Assembly (NCBI GenBank): GCA_019614645.1
Contig: JABWDB010000002.1
Span: 18,017,501-18,081,500, forward strand
Direction: 5' to 3'
Origin: Stratiolaelaps scimitus
Taxonomy: Eukaryota > Arthropoda > Arachnida > Mesostigmata > Laelapidae
DNA length: 64,000 nucleotides
In this document: one piece after another, positions 1-11,433 of the stretch
Numbering within the stretch: the first letter of the stretch is position 1
Layout: every line of letters starts with the position of its first letter
Position numbers and translations under genes: made by a program
Notes under the pieces: generated by a model
Seen by the model: only the letters and a program-made list of their open reading frames with translations
The model's database searches: none
Told to the model about the DNA's origin: nothing

Positions 1-67
1 ATCCGGACCGTGTTCTAAGTCAGATTATCCTGACCTTGTTTTTACACACCTTTATCATATTTTTTTC

Positions 68-112
68 CGCGAGAACTTAAGCATTGTTGAACTGCAGTTC
101 CGAAAATAAACC
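68..112 (+). repeat. Dispersed repeat family A, 3'-end copy
   Basis: The segment has a GAGAACTTAAGCATT-like core, then CTGCAGTTC, then an AATAAA-bearing tail. The same order recurs at 4395-4455 and 57060-57121, and inverted in part at 23274-23307. It is probably the 3' end of a short interspersed element. The flanks differ, so it is dispersed rather than tandem. Confidence 0.6.
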
Positions 113-2787
113 TCAAATGAAATGAAAAATGAAAATAATGTCTACCTAATACAAATTACCTTGACATTGACTCCTTCAATGATTTCTTAATTTAGCATTT
201 ACATTGTTATGAGGGCCATTTAACAGAAATGCAGTGTTTGCCACACTATATGGCTGTTGCTCATTGTTACACCAATGTATCCTCTGATGTATATCAATCT
301 GTTTTGAATAGAATATCACATTGGTCACAACCACAAGAAATGCTTTGTTTGTGGTTTCAAACATTCTTGTATCATCTACAAGATTTGGTCCTTGAAGCTG
401 ACTTAGTAGAGCGGAGCGATACACCTCCGACATGTGTCGCATGTCGGCCAACCACAGGATCCATCCCTGGTGGTAAATTCGTATTTAGAACACAGCGTCA
501 ATGTGGCTCTGATTAAATATATTGTCCTCGATTTGGATAGTTCCTCGAATTGCAGTCGACAAGTCTATGAGTATGTTTGTACAACCGGATAGCGGACCGC
601 GCGTAATAGACACATGATTTCGCGACGACGATGTACCGCAAAGCTGTTGTTGTGTTTAACCGTTGGCGTGTAAATTCTCTACAACGAGACAGGCCCTCAT
701 AGTCTTTGACAGTTTCTGATCCCGTTGCTAAACGCCTGAAAAATCTCTAGCCTAAAAGCCCTCCTGAAACTGAATGTACATTAGTGTATGTTCTATGTAC
801 GGAAAGAGTCGACGGGTTACTTTCTTACTTTGATATAACGTAAAATAAATCAATGTAAACTGGTGTACACGAATCAGGGACTCTTGAGAGTGGACTCAAA
901 GTTGGGACAAGATAACGAATTTGGTTGCTGTCGGTCGACGGTGATGAGCACACTATCACTTCTAACGAAAACGATCGCAATAGATCCATGACCGTATCGT
1001 GGCTTGATGAAACACGCCACGCCTTTCGGCGACCAGTTCCTGTCCTAGTGACAGCTCACCGCAGCATCTCCACAGCTTATCACCAAGGTCTTCTTGACTC
1101 ATTCTGTTACAGCTCGATTTTGTATGGTAATATAGGATTTTATAAAAACGATCTGGCCCTCTCCCTCTTCCTCCTCCTCCTCCTATCAATCTATCTCTAT
1201 CCATTTTCCTCTTTCATTCCATCCCCCTCTGGTTCTTCCCCCGCCATATACTTGCAGTATCAAATCAAAACGACTTCCTACCCACATCGTTGCAATGCCC
1301 GCGATCATTTGAATAGACGACGACGACAGCTGAAGTGAAATCTCACGTGTAGCTACGTGGCGAATAAGCATTCATGCATCCCCTCACAAGATCACCGCAT
1401 CGCGCCTCACTGCAGGAGCAGTTCGTTCTTTTCGTTAGCATATCCAGTCAAATCACAATCAAGCCCGCCCTCCTTCCCATCGAGAAATCGAGGGGGACCC
1501 GTAACGCGTCGGTGCATTAGGCATTCAGAAAGCAGCGAGGCAAATTTGAGCCGCCCGAAGACTATAATAGTCTGGCACTGCCTCACTTAAAACTCGTACG
1601 AATCGCTCGGAAGAGTCGATTCGCGCTCTCTCTCTCTCGATAGAAAGTTTTATAGTGGTTGCTACACTGCTGTTGTTGCAAACTCTTGCGGCCAGAATTG
1701 TCAGCAATTTGAAACAGCTGTGTGGCCACCACGGGGCTATGTTCTGTTTAGAGCTATGGGCTCACCATCCAAAATGCGCGAAGAGAATAATGATTTTGCT
1801 TTTTATCGGACACCGGATCGATAGACTCGTCTAGTGGATACTTTTTGCTGACGGGGCGAAATTAGGTCAAGTAGTCTTCTACAGAACACCCTGTATATAT
1901 TTCAACAGGGACTTTATTCGAGTCGGGTAGAGGTCGATGTGAGCACGGGAACAACGCCCATGGTACCTTTGCTATGGATCGAGTGATCTACAAATGTACG
2001 GCTACAACTTCGACAGGCTAACCTTACGTAAGATCACCATTACCAGTCATTCCCCGCCAGCAGACCATTACCGTCAAGTTGGAATCGAAGCGAGTGTATT
2101 TTCCCACTTATTGTGAAATCGCGCCGCTGATTGCGTCGTCGAGCGCTGATCGATTGACTGATGTTGGCAGCGGGCTTGCCATCGTTTCCAATGTGTGCCT
2201 GTTGCCTCTGCTGCCGCCGTTCGTGGCCATCCGGAATATAATATTATCTCGGCGATATTGTCGCGATGATATCAATGCGGATATGTGACAGATGTCATAT
2301 ATTTCGCACGACAGCGGAGCGGGATGGCGTCGATGGTGAATCGGATACCGCCGACAGCCGTTGCCGCTAGCAGCCATTTCTATTGTGTATTTTTTGTTGT
2401 GATTTCACTTGAGTCGTTGGCATAGAGCATTATTGAGTTTTCCACAACTTCCACCTCCCCCCCCGTATACAAATTGTAATAAACGCCACTCAAGCTACCA
2501 CGTCGGGTCCTATGTCTCTCAGCACCTAAATTTAGCATGCACCAATATCTGGCAACATTATCTGTCGCTAGACTGTGTGGTTAGCCGCTGCCTGAATCGA
2601 TCGTCTCATGTTGAGTTGCATCTATGCTCATCGATGATTGTAGCAATATGGATTAGAAGCCTCATTGCAACGATCAGTCGAAACATGTGCACTGTACACA
2701 TGCGGATCGCGGTCTGTACATTCTATCTATTGCACATGCATGATACGTCCGATGCTTACCAACCATCCGAGAGGCGGATCTCTGCTA

Positions 2788-2809
2788 CAGCAACAGCAGC
2801 AGCAGCAGC
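2788..2809. repeat. Short CAG trinucleotide repeat
   Basis: About seven CAG or CAA units in a row. They would encode glutamine in one plus-strand frame, but the surrounding frame shows no protein features, so I treat this as a simple repeat. Confidence 0.7.
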
Positions 2810-4289
2810 CGGTTGGAACGCAGCACGCACAAATCTGGGAGGAAGATGACCGGAGAGTCGCGAAATATGTTTTATAGCTCGTGAAACATGAAGTATGTTT
2901 TGTGCTCGTTGTGATGTGCGGACACATTACAGCTTGCAATCATCGGAGACAAAGCAGAAACATCGTATTTAGATGGTTTATCATCGTGCAATCATGCACC
3001 TACCCCCGTTGAAACTCAAAATCAGTTGGAGTAGGCTGCTACTCCTGCCAAAATACATATAATACATAGAATCATTGATGATGAGATCGCATTTAACCCC
3101 GATCTGGTAGATATTCATTCAATATGTTGGTAGGCGGTGTGTGTTGCTAGCGTTATGAGTGTAACAAATAGATCCTCGTCTCAGCTCTCATCAGGCTGCC
3201 ATCATAGGCGCAGGCGGAACGGTTCAATGATCAACCCAAATTATATTGTGGTCAGATTTGGTATCGCACAATGCAAACTGTATAAAGCAAATCGATTCAA
3301 GTTACCATTTTACAGAACAAAGTAAGACTAGTATATAATATTCGAGTTTCGCGCCGAGCCCCGTACTGACTTTTTAGATCGCAGAATAGCTCGGCATAGC
3401 TAGAAGCTCGTACCGTCTCGTTCAACTGGCGATCGAATATAGAAGACGAAAGTCATTCAGTCAATACTTGTATTGTCATTGTAATTCTTGCAAATGGACA
3501 TGGTCTATCCTTATCCAGTGGTCGTGCTACGCACTAAAGAAGAGTAATCATTATACGCTGATGGCCACTCTGTATTCGATTTGATGTTCAGCTAACACAC
3601 ACACATATATATATATGTATGTATATGCATGCGTAAATAGTAAAGGCATCGTTTCTAGCGAGCTTTTCGGATATTTTATGACGACCTCTCTCAGTTCACA
3701 TAGCAATAGAGAATGGGATAGATTCACCCATCTGAATCGATCGACTGCTGGAACTGTGCAACATTAGTAATAGCTAGAAAGCTGTCGAGTGATCGAAACA
3801 AATATATATATATCTATATATATATATACATGTACTCATTTTCTCGCTATAGTATAGATCCTAGAGAACATAGTTTTAAAGGTTCACACTATAGCTTGTG
3901 CACTAATGTCAACACTGCCTATTAGAGATTAGCCATTATTGTTATCGAAGATTGGCACTGCTTTTGAATCATATACATATCATAATATATAAATACATTA
4001 TCATGTGATAGAAGTAGTGCTGGTGCCGAACCATGGACCAAGAAACAACACATGATTAAAAGTAGTAATTAATCACGTAATAAGTTCGGTTGCCGTAAAT
4101 TCGCTTTCACTGGTCGTGATTGCTCAAACGTAGTGAATACTCATCAGCAGATCTGATTTTGATTGACCTGTATACATCGTAAGCACATACGACGCTCGTT
4201 ACGAAACTGTCCGTACAATTACGCCGAACTCGATAATGCCACTAATTTAAGATTCGCAATCGTTTTGTTAGAACATAAATATCTGATTG

Positions 4290-4455
4290 TTTTTCGAGCT
4301 GACCCTCAGCTGTTCCCCTATCTGACAGGCCTCAGATCTTAACCTTTAGGTATTACTATGAGAACCTGATCCGCAGGTTCGAATCCCGTTGCATGACATA
4401 TAAGAGAACTTGAGCATTCTATGCAGTTCCTTTAATAAATCAATAAAGCTTTACC
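4290..4455 (+). repeat. Dispersed repeat family A, longest copy
   Basis: This copy joins two halves seen separately elsewhere. Its first part (4290-4335, TTTTTCGAGC then CCCTATCTGACA) matches 60984-61031. Its last part (4395-4455) matches 57060-57121 and 68-112, and in reverse 23274-23307. Between them lies GGTTCGAATCC at about 4376, the consensus of a tRNA B box (polymerase III internal promoter). A tRNA-derived SINE with a LINE-like tail ending in AATAAA-type sequence is the simplest reading. No convincing tRNA cloverleaf can be drawn. Confidence 0.55.
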
Positions 4456-7400
4456 TTACGTCTACCTGTCGGGGCCACCTTTGCTTACATAATTATCCAC
4501 TAGTAGAGAGTATCACTCGAACCCTGTGGCAATTGATCACTAAATGTAGATTCAGTAACAATTCATTGTGTCTCCCTTGTGTAGGATTCATCAAATTTAG
4601 ATATTTCTCCTCCGACAAAACTTTAGCCACAAACGACGCCGATCGCCGATTTCGCCTTGGTACAGCGAGGAGCAGTAACCTTGGAAGAAACCCCCGCCCT
4701 CCCATCTGTTTCGCGATTTTGTCATGTGCCAACTTCTAAGATGCACTTGTTAAGGATATCAACATATTACTTCACTGCTGACGATGCTATGTATTCATGT
4801 ATGTATATATATATCTAAATAGTAAAATGTCTATTAAACATCGCCCTGCAGTGTTGTTGCTTCTTGCCGAGCCACTTCTTGTCGAAGTCTCCTATCAATC
4901 TTTCCAAATGGACCCCTTGATCGGGCAAAAAAGCTACATCACTGGAAGAACTGTCGGCAAATTGTGGTGTTCCGTTCCGGTGTCAGCTCGCAGAGCTATT
5001 CTTCTCATTGTAACATTCAACAGCGTCAGACTGGTGGCAGAACGAGTGGTACTTCTCCGATGGTGGAATGACCTTAGTTCGCAGACAAAAGGATGGCAAG
5101 AAAGTTGGACGCCGCTTCACCGTGAAGCACTTTCACTATTTTTATGCAGCAAATAAACATCGAAATGACTTGAATAGGGCGCCGATCAAAACAGCAGCGC
5201 GTGTTTCCTATCGGCGTAACTGCACAAGCGCCAAGACGCTGAGGATCCAGCTGCTGATCCTGCTGATTTAACTTCTATCGAAGACAAGCGAAAAAGCCCA
5301 TCAGAGACGTTTCGGCTAAGACCCTGTCGATGGAAGCGCGACGCACTGCCGGATCGGAGGAAAGCCGTCGGAGTGGATTGTGATCGGGACACGATCGCCT
5401 ACGCCAAGGGGTGCTCATACCAGCTGGTCTGATAGCTTGTGTGCAACAGCGGCAGCTTGGCCCGATCCCCTGCCAATGATCCGATGCGAGCGGCAAAGAA
5501 AACGAACGAAACTTGATGTCCTCCTGACTTCCAGCTTTTCTACCGTAGGCGGATCCAAAGAGGCAAGCCGACACCAGGATTGGCTTGTGTGGTGAACATT
5601 GTCTGCGATTCAGATGTCTGCAGACATCATAGGTTCGTTTCGGTGGACCGCATGCGCCTAAGAAGCTCCGTAGACGCCATAGGAGTGAATTAACGGGAAG
5701 GGCTACATTCGCCGAGCGCTTTTCGGGCGTTCGTTTGCCTGAGCTGGCGTCGCGAATTTTCGTGGTAAATTCTGTGTGCACATAAGTTGGCTGGGAAAAT
5801 TCGAATCCCACATGGCCGAAAACCATATATATATATATATCCGTGGCAGCAATTAGTTGTAATAAACGTACTCCTATTGAATCTGCACTACCGACTTCTC
5901 AAATGCTAATCACCTACTCGGCATTATATTTTTATAGATAAGAACTCAGCATAACAACAAAAACCCACTTCTAACTGCGACGGGATATTTGCTCGGGATA
6001 CCACGACCAGTTTCATGCGCCGATTTTGAGCACTGGACTATTAAAATTCTGTAAACCATTGAACCCCTGTGACCAAACAGCAACTGTTATTGTTGGCGTT
6101 ATCGAGCCAATACTCGCTCGTTACAAACCAAATTGATGCGGCGCATTCACGTCTTTGATGTCAAACCTCATTGATAGCATCGCTTCGGACACACTTTAGA
6201 TGGTATAATATTGTGTGCAAAGGTGCATAGTGGACACCCACGCCGCCCAGTTAATGAACTATCCGTATCCGTTATCATTCCGAACGGGCCGCGGTCCACA
6301 CAGCAGGAAATGCAGCCTTCGAACAGAGCAAACGTAACTAGCTAGCCACTCGGACCAGCCACTCGAATCTGATGGTCATTGAAATAGCAGCAGAGATAGA
6401 TAGCGTTTCATAAAAAAGGACCATCGGACTCAACATCTGATACGTCTGTCCGGCCACAGAGTCAGCTCGGCTGCCTCAAAGAAGGGCATACGACCTTCGC
6501 TCTGACTGAGTCCGATAGTAGCCCTTAGAGGGATTGAGAACCTGCGTGAACTCTGCTTATGAACGGGCTTCCGTTACGTAGAGAAAGCACAGAGCATCCA
6601 TCCGTCAGACCCAAAGCAGCGTAGCGGTGCCACAAATGAGCTCAACAACAGGTTAAGCAGCGTTGAGAAACCAGTTTCAAGAAATACCATGGCTGTTATG
6701 ATATTAACCTGAGGTAGCAGGCGCTGTATACGCTTGCCTAATTGAAAACACATAGATTAAAAATTAATATTGCAAGAAACTGAAAGAGAGTAACACAGTT
6801 GCATCTCGGCGCGTCCGTACGTGAGCATTACCAAAGAAGACAAAGGTCACAACGACATCGTGATTTTAATTTATTGTTAAGTCAACGTGTTTCAGCGAGC
6901 TTTGTCCGTTAACTACTTCTCGCGACGTATGACAAACGCTAATTGCATTGTCGATTTAACCGAACGTCCCGGACAGAAGATATAAACACTTCGATCTTAT
7001 AGATCTTGATCTCTGAAACCGCTTCGATCGAACGCGAACCGAAGTTCCGTCGTGAAAAAAAATCTCCAAATTATAGACTGCCAAACTATAATTATATCCA
7101 TGTCAATTGTTTGGTACACTCCTGGACGACCTGAACGATCATAACCCACCAGGCCGTCTTGTACCGCATCCCTGAGTACCCCTCTGCTCCCGGTAAGTTA
7201 CCGCGGTGATGATTATTTCGTGCTATTGGATAACTATTTTATTTAAAGTATATATATATATATTGTTTCCACTTGTCTTCGCCATCTTCTTCTGCGTTTC
7301 GTTAATTTGCTCTTTTCAATAATAACTATGTATTACTGATTTATATATTTTGATAGCTTTTTCGTTGTACTGTGATCACTATGTTCTCAACAACACAGTA

Positions 7401-7807
7401 TAATTGCCATAATGATCGGTGGTGTTAAGAGTACACTTACTTATATAACTAACTAACTACTGCTTTTTCGACGAAGAGCTACCATAAAAGCAGCAGATTG
7501 AGTGCTCATAGAATCGGTGCTTATCTCGCAGATTTGGTCGGCACCAATTACTACAATTAATACAATTAGCGTATTTCTCCTGGGGTTGTTATTTAGGCCT
7601 ACGGAAGCCGTCATGTTCGTTTTGAATCCTACTTCTGTAAAAGTCTGATTGAAAAACGTGTCCTTTCCTAGATCATTTGGTCTTTTGGAACAGTGTCAAC
7701 ATTGTTCTTCTTATTAACAAAAAAATTTTTAGTCATCAGGTTCCTTGATATCCGGCACACATTGGCAGTGTGGTCATAACACGTCGCGCTGTGTTTATAT
7801 TACTACG

Positions 7808-7837
7808 TCTATCTATCTATCTATCTATCTATCTATG
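7808..7837. repeat. TATC tetranucleotide microsatellite
   Basis: About seven perfect TCTA/TATC units lie just beyond the end of the array's last, degraded transporter copy. Confidence 0.9.
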
Positions 7838-7910
7838 AGCACTATAATTAACAATGTGCATATGCATCTCACATCGTCGTCGCGTGTACGACAGCCCATC
7901 TTGAGACGAT

Positions 7911-8442
7911 TTATGAAACGCGGGTCTCAACGAATCGACATCGGACACACTGTTCTTGTTTCATTTTCTTACTCCCGGAGCAATCGTTTCGGTCACCGAT
8001 TTTGTAGCGCAATATAGCGCTGTATTGGTACAGTTGAGCAGCGACTCGACGAATGCTGTGGCAAGCTTTAGTTCGGACAATGCTGAACATCCCGCAGGTG
8101 ATCACGCCACCAGTGACATCTGCCAAGGTCGCCAGTATTGGAATTGTGACTACATCGGGATTGGTGTCGAAGAGCCAAAGTAGCACCACGAACTCCTTCG
8201 TGACGTACAGCATACTGAATGTGTGGACGAGACTCGCGTATGCGAAAACCACAAAGTAAGTGACGGCGAGGCTGACCTCTTGAGTAAAACGTGAGATGAC
8301 TGGTAGAACGGTGAAGTGGCTTGCGATAACGAGTACCAGCGAAAAAAGTGGTAGGCCTCAATCGGATTCGAAAACCTGTAGAAAATGTGGAATGGGTCGA
8401 GCAACGAAACCGATATCCTCATTGATCATTGTACGATGTTGT
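7911..8442 (-). pseudogene. Degraded C-terminal half of SLC41-like paralogue 1
   Basis: This continues collinearly from the truncated frame at 8443-9756 and aligns with the second MgtE repeat of the intact paralogues. Reading on the minus strand, the frame of the upstream gene meets stops at 8443-8445 and about 8425. A second frame then resembles the loop before the next helix, and after a run of six T (minus strand, near 8343-8348) the frame changes again. From about 8350 down to 8070 it is open and clearly homologous: TNPDVVTIPILATLADVTGG matches the GIDPDVASIP...ADLTGG site of the intact copies. The stop pattern and lack of splice signals favour decay over an intron. The homopolymer shift alone could be an assembly error. 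Confidence 0.6.
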
Positions 8443-9756
8443 TTAGGAGCGTCGTTCTCCATTGCGTGATTTGGCAACTAAGTATGCTAAGCTAGTTACC
8501 GAAGACGTCATTGACGTCGCCGCGATCACGGCGAGCTTGGGCGCTAGGTTGACAATACAGTTGAGTATCTGGCCCGCTATCACCGAGAGAACGATGGATG
8601 TGAGTTTCACCCACCAGCCATCTCTCAGACGATCATATAAGAGCTTGCTGTTGAACACGACGTAACTCCAGTACAAAGAGGCAACAATTACAACGAGTGT
8701 CATTGCGATCGGCACACACGGACGGGTCGAGCTTAAATGGAACGACGCTAGGGATATGCCGTAGAACACGCCGAGCGTAGAGATATCGCCCAGATACGTT
8801 GTTAGCAGTGGGTCAACGATGTCCGGATTGATATGATGTCTGGCGCACGCATAGAAGGTAGCCCACGAGGATACGCCCAGAAGTAGACAATCTGCTGCAG
8901 CCGTTACAACCGCCGACGAAACAACGATGACGCACTCGTGCCAGCTGGGTGTCGAAAAGAAAATTACTCTTGCCGAGAGAATGAGTAACACCACCATCAA
9001 CGACCAAATCGCTGCTTGAAATAGCATCAACGCGAGATTTTCTTTAAGACGCATAACAAGGCACTGCCTGCTTCTGGACATACATGTGTGACAGTCCGTA
9101 CGGAGTCGAGCTATGATCTTCATTTGAATATTTCCTTTGAGTCCTAGCAGAGGTGGTATCAGTGTGATGAGTGAGGGAACACACTTAAAGTTATCCCATT
9201 GCGTGACGATGCTGAGTAGCAGTCCCATGCATACCAAACCAGCGAGTCCCACCAAAATGGGGACAATAACCTGTTTCAAACGAGCGAGTCCCACCAAAAT
9301 GGGGACAATAACCTGTTTCAAAGTACCAAGCCAACCTTCGTCTTGTCTAGCCTGTTTGCGCTGTCTTTCTGGAACCTGTGCACCTGTGCTGATTTCTGAG
9401 TACAGCCTGTTATATGGCAGCCCTATTTCACAGACGGGTACTTGAGGCAGATTCATATCACGTATGCTAAATTCATCTCTGATGAACTCGTCGTCCGTGA
9501 ACCCGTGCAACTTGGGCACGTTAGATCGTCTTGGCAGCATGGACACAATCCGTCCGCTAGAAGAACGGCTCGAACTTAGGCAATGCGCGAACCAGCTTTG
9601 CTTGGGATAGCGCGGACTTAGGCAATGCGCGAACCAGCTTTGCGTGGGATAGCGCGATCTCATCGCGCCGCACTGGTCGGCAACGTACTTATTTAACGGC
9701 GTCGTCCAACCGTGATGCTTGCCAGACATGTCAAGATCGGATTTATCCAACATCAT
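8443..9756 (-). CDS. SLC41/MgtE-like transporter paralogue 1, truncated and divergent
   Basis: SLC41 proteins are Mg2+/divalent-cation carriers with two MgtE repeats. This frame has the first repeat only. PPLLGLKGNIQM preserves the GLKGN signature of the family, and INPDIVDPLLTTYLGDIST keeps NPD and GD, although the usual Asn after NPD is Ile. In the second repeat the GxxGN signature is gone, replaced by a Ser/Thr-rich stretch, and a stop follows. The first in-frame ATG is at 9756. The frame stays open upstream to a strong acceptor (pyrimidines then CTGCAG near 9849), so an upstream exon may exist. Two 42-bp tandem duplications add 14 residues each, one in the N-terminal region and one in the first membrane segment. 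I expect it is non-functional as an ion carrier and possibly a pseudogene. Confidence 0.6.
   Translation of the reverse strand: MMLDKSDLDMSGKHHGWTTPLNKYVADQCGAMRSRYPTQSWFAHCLSPRYPKQSWFAHCLSSSRSSSGRIVSMLPRRSNVPKLHGFTDDEFIRDEFSIRDMNLPQVPVCEIGLPYNRLYSEISTGAQVPERQRKQARQDEGWLGTLKQVIVPILVGLARLKQVIVPILVGLAGLVCMGLLLSIVTQWDNFKCVPSLITLIPPLLGLKGNIQMKIIARLRTDCHTCMSRSRQCLVMRLKENLALMLFQAAIWSLMVVLLILSARVIFFSTPSWHECVIVVSSAVVTAAADCLLLGVSSWATFYACARHHINPDIVDPLLTTYLGDISTLGVFYGISLASFHLSSTRPCVPIAMTLVVIVASLYWSYVVFNSKLLYDRLRDGWWVKLTSIVLSVIAGQILNCIVNLAPKLAVIAATSMTSSVTSLAYLVAKSRNGERRS
9242..9325 (-). repeat. 42-bp in-frame tandem duplication in paralogue 1 (membrane segment)
   Basis: Copies at 9242-9283 and 9284-9325 differ at only about 2 positions, at the unit's end. 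They duplicate 14 codons of the first predicted membrane helix, giving LKQVIVPILVGLAR followed directly by LKQVIVPILVGLAG. The intact paralogues have a single version. Confidence 0.9.
9575..9658 (-). repeat. 42-bp in-frame tandem duplication in paralogue 1 (N-terminal region)
   Basis: Copies at 9575-9616 and 9617-9658 differ at a few positions. They duplicate 14 codons with the core QSWFAHCLS. The unit length equals that of the other duplication in the same gene, but the sequences are unrelated. Confidence 0.9.
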
Positions 9757-9861
9757 TGAACCTAGCACGACACGTGTTCCCCGCGGGATCAGTTCGCGCA
9801 GGCTGAACTTTTCGTCCGCGACGACGCGATCACCAATGAATAATTTCTGCAGGGGAAGCAA

Positions 9862-11433
9862 ATGGCTCGCCGCAAGCCGTGTCCAGTTTTACACAGAGCG
9901 AAAGGGTCGGCACCAAGACATCACGCACGCTTGCACAACCCGATCATGACCCGACCGCACTGACACCCAACAAAAAACAAGACGACGACAGCATGCCCAC
10001 AGCTGATGTCGATGACATGCCCGTTCTAACACTCACGGTGCAATAGCCCCCTCAAAGCCGTGCATATACATAGCGTTGCATGCAAATCATCTGCACCCCG
10101 TGCAGATTTGACGTGCATCGTGATGGACATCTTGAGCCTGATGGATCGAAGAGGTTCGCTTCTATCTCTCTCTCTCTCTCTCTTTGCTTATCAAATATCC
10201 TATGTATAAAATGACTGTCGATAGGATTACGCCAGATAGTTTACAGTTTTCCAATTTTCTCCTCTCAAGGAAAACAAGGAAAAAAAGATCGTGTCCAGTT
10301 GTTTTCTTCTTATAATGTATTGTTATAACTTGTATTGGTACATAGTGCAGTAGTACTCTCGCGTTATACACCTATGTTGGTCATAATTAGCAAGGAAGAC
10401 GGTCATTATATTATTATTTTTAGTATTGACCACATATGAGACCCTATTGGCTGTGTGATAAACTAGCAAGTCTTTCAATAATCATGAATTTACTTTGAAA
10501 GTAAATTTAAACATATACAAATTTATATAAAGTATTAGTGAAACAGACCCGTTGTTGTCCATCGTCTGGTTCAGGTAGGTGTCGTTCTTACAGGATAAGT
10601 ACTTATGTAACATGCACGACAAACATATGTGCAGTTTCTAATAATCAATTCTAAATTTTACACTGATATACAATTATTGAGGATTCGTAGCGGTTCTGTT
10701 CAAGTATGTTCAATAAATCACAATTAAGTCTTGCCAAGGAACGCCTTGAGGATCAGCTAAAACTTGTTTTAATGAGTAGATTGGTATTGATATCACAATA
10801 TATCATGGTGTCATGGTTGAGCTCGTTCTCTACATCGTTGTACTGTGTTTCCGCCACTCGGAATCTATATTTCGAAGTCAGACAAGTTTCCATTCAAATG
10901 CTATCCTGCCCCACGAGGTGTGATGACAAGAAATCTAAGTCTAAATATTCGATAAAACATCTCTTGCTAGCGCTGCTGGCAAAAAAATAATACACACACA
11001 CACACAATTAGCCAGCAGTCATGATCAAGAGAAGCATCTAATTACAGGCGAACGCTTAGCCTTCGTCGACACTTGACCGATGTTGGATTGAAATCGTCAC
11101 ATACACTTACTTGGGACGTCTCACTAGACTTTGCTCGTTAAAATCCCTTATTTAAATGATAGGACAACTTTCTTATTATACAATAATAAGATGAAACTAA
11201 ATTTATTATCGTATTTTGCTTAAGGTAAAAGATGTTCTCATCATCAGCATACGCTTCGTCCAGGTGGGTAAGCCCTTTTCTCTCGCGCCATTCGTCGTCG
11301 CATCCTTATCTTTGCTCGTTGGTTGCATAGATGGCCTTGTCTGTGAAAATCACCGATGATTGTCTGTTCTATTTTGTCATGTTTCAACACCGCTTCCCCC
11401 CTTCACAGTATGATAGGTTCGCAGAGCACTAAC
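9862..11433. other. Intergenic, no gene recognised
   Basis: Only short overlapping frames are seen. A CT run lies near 10166-10184 and a short CA run near 10991-11005. I see no trace of a second MgtE repeat that would complete the half-transporter just above this interval. Confidence 0.6.

Larger units (their letters stand above)
1..7910. other. Gene-poor region with microsatellites and repeat fragments
   Basis: I find no exon chain or protein family here. Open frames of 60-180 codons exist on both strands, but they overlap in several frames, have unbiased composition and lack recognisable domains. The longest, on the minus strand at 5275-5826, is rich in Arg, Ser and Cys with no motif. The stretch 4800-5630 has coding-looking pieces in several plus-strand frames separated by stops, which might be an old pseudogene that I cannot name. 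Short TA runs lie near 3600, 3800, 5825 and 7250. Confidence 0.6.

Noticed and set aside
4330..4400. Possible tRNA gene at GGTTCGAATCC
   Set aside because: There is no A box at the right distance, the T stem has a mismatch and no acceptor stem pairs. It fits a SINE fragment better.
5275..5826. Open minus-strand frame of 183 codons
   Set aside because: No domain, no signal, Arg/Ser/Cys-rich as expected of chance frames, and the plus strand is also open in pieces.
6711..6735. let-7-like string TGAGGTAGCAGGCGCTGTAT
   Set aside because: It matches the let-7 seed, but the flanks fold only into a short 7-bp stem inside the string itself, with no opposite arm of the let-7 type, and the 3' half differs from let-7.
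7808..7837. Regular short repeats considered as a CRISPR array
   Set aside because: Four-base units without spacers in a eukaryotic genome: a microsatellite.
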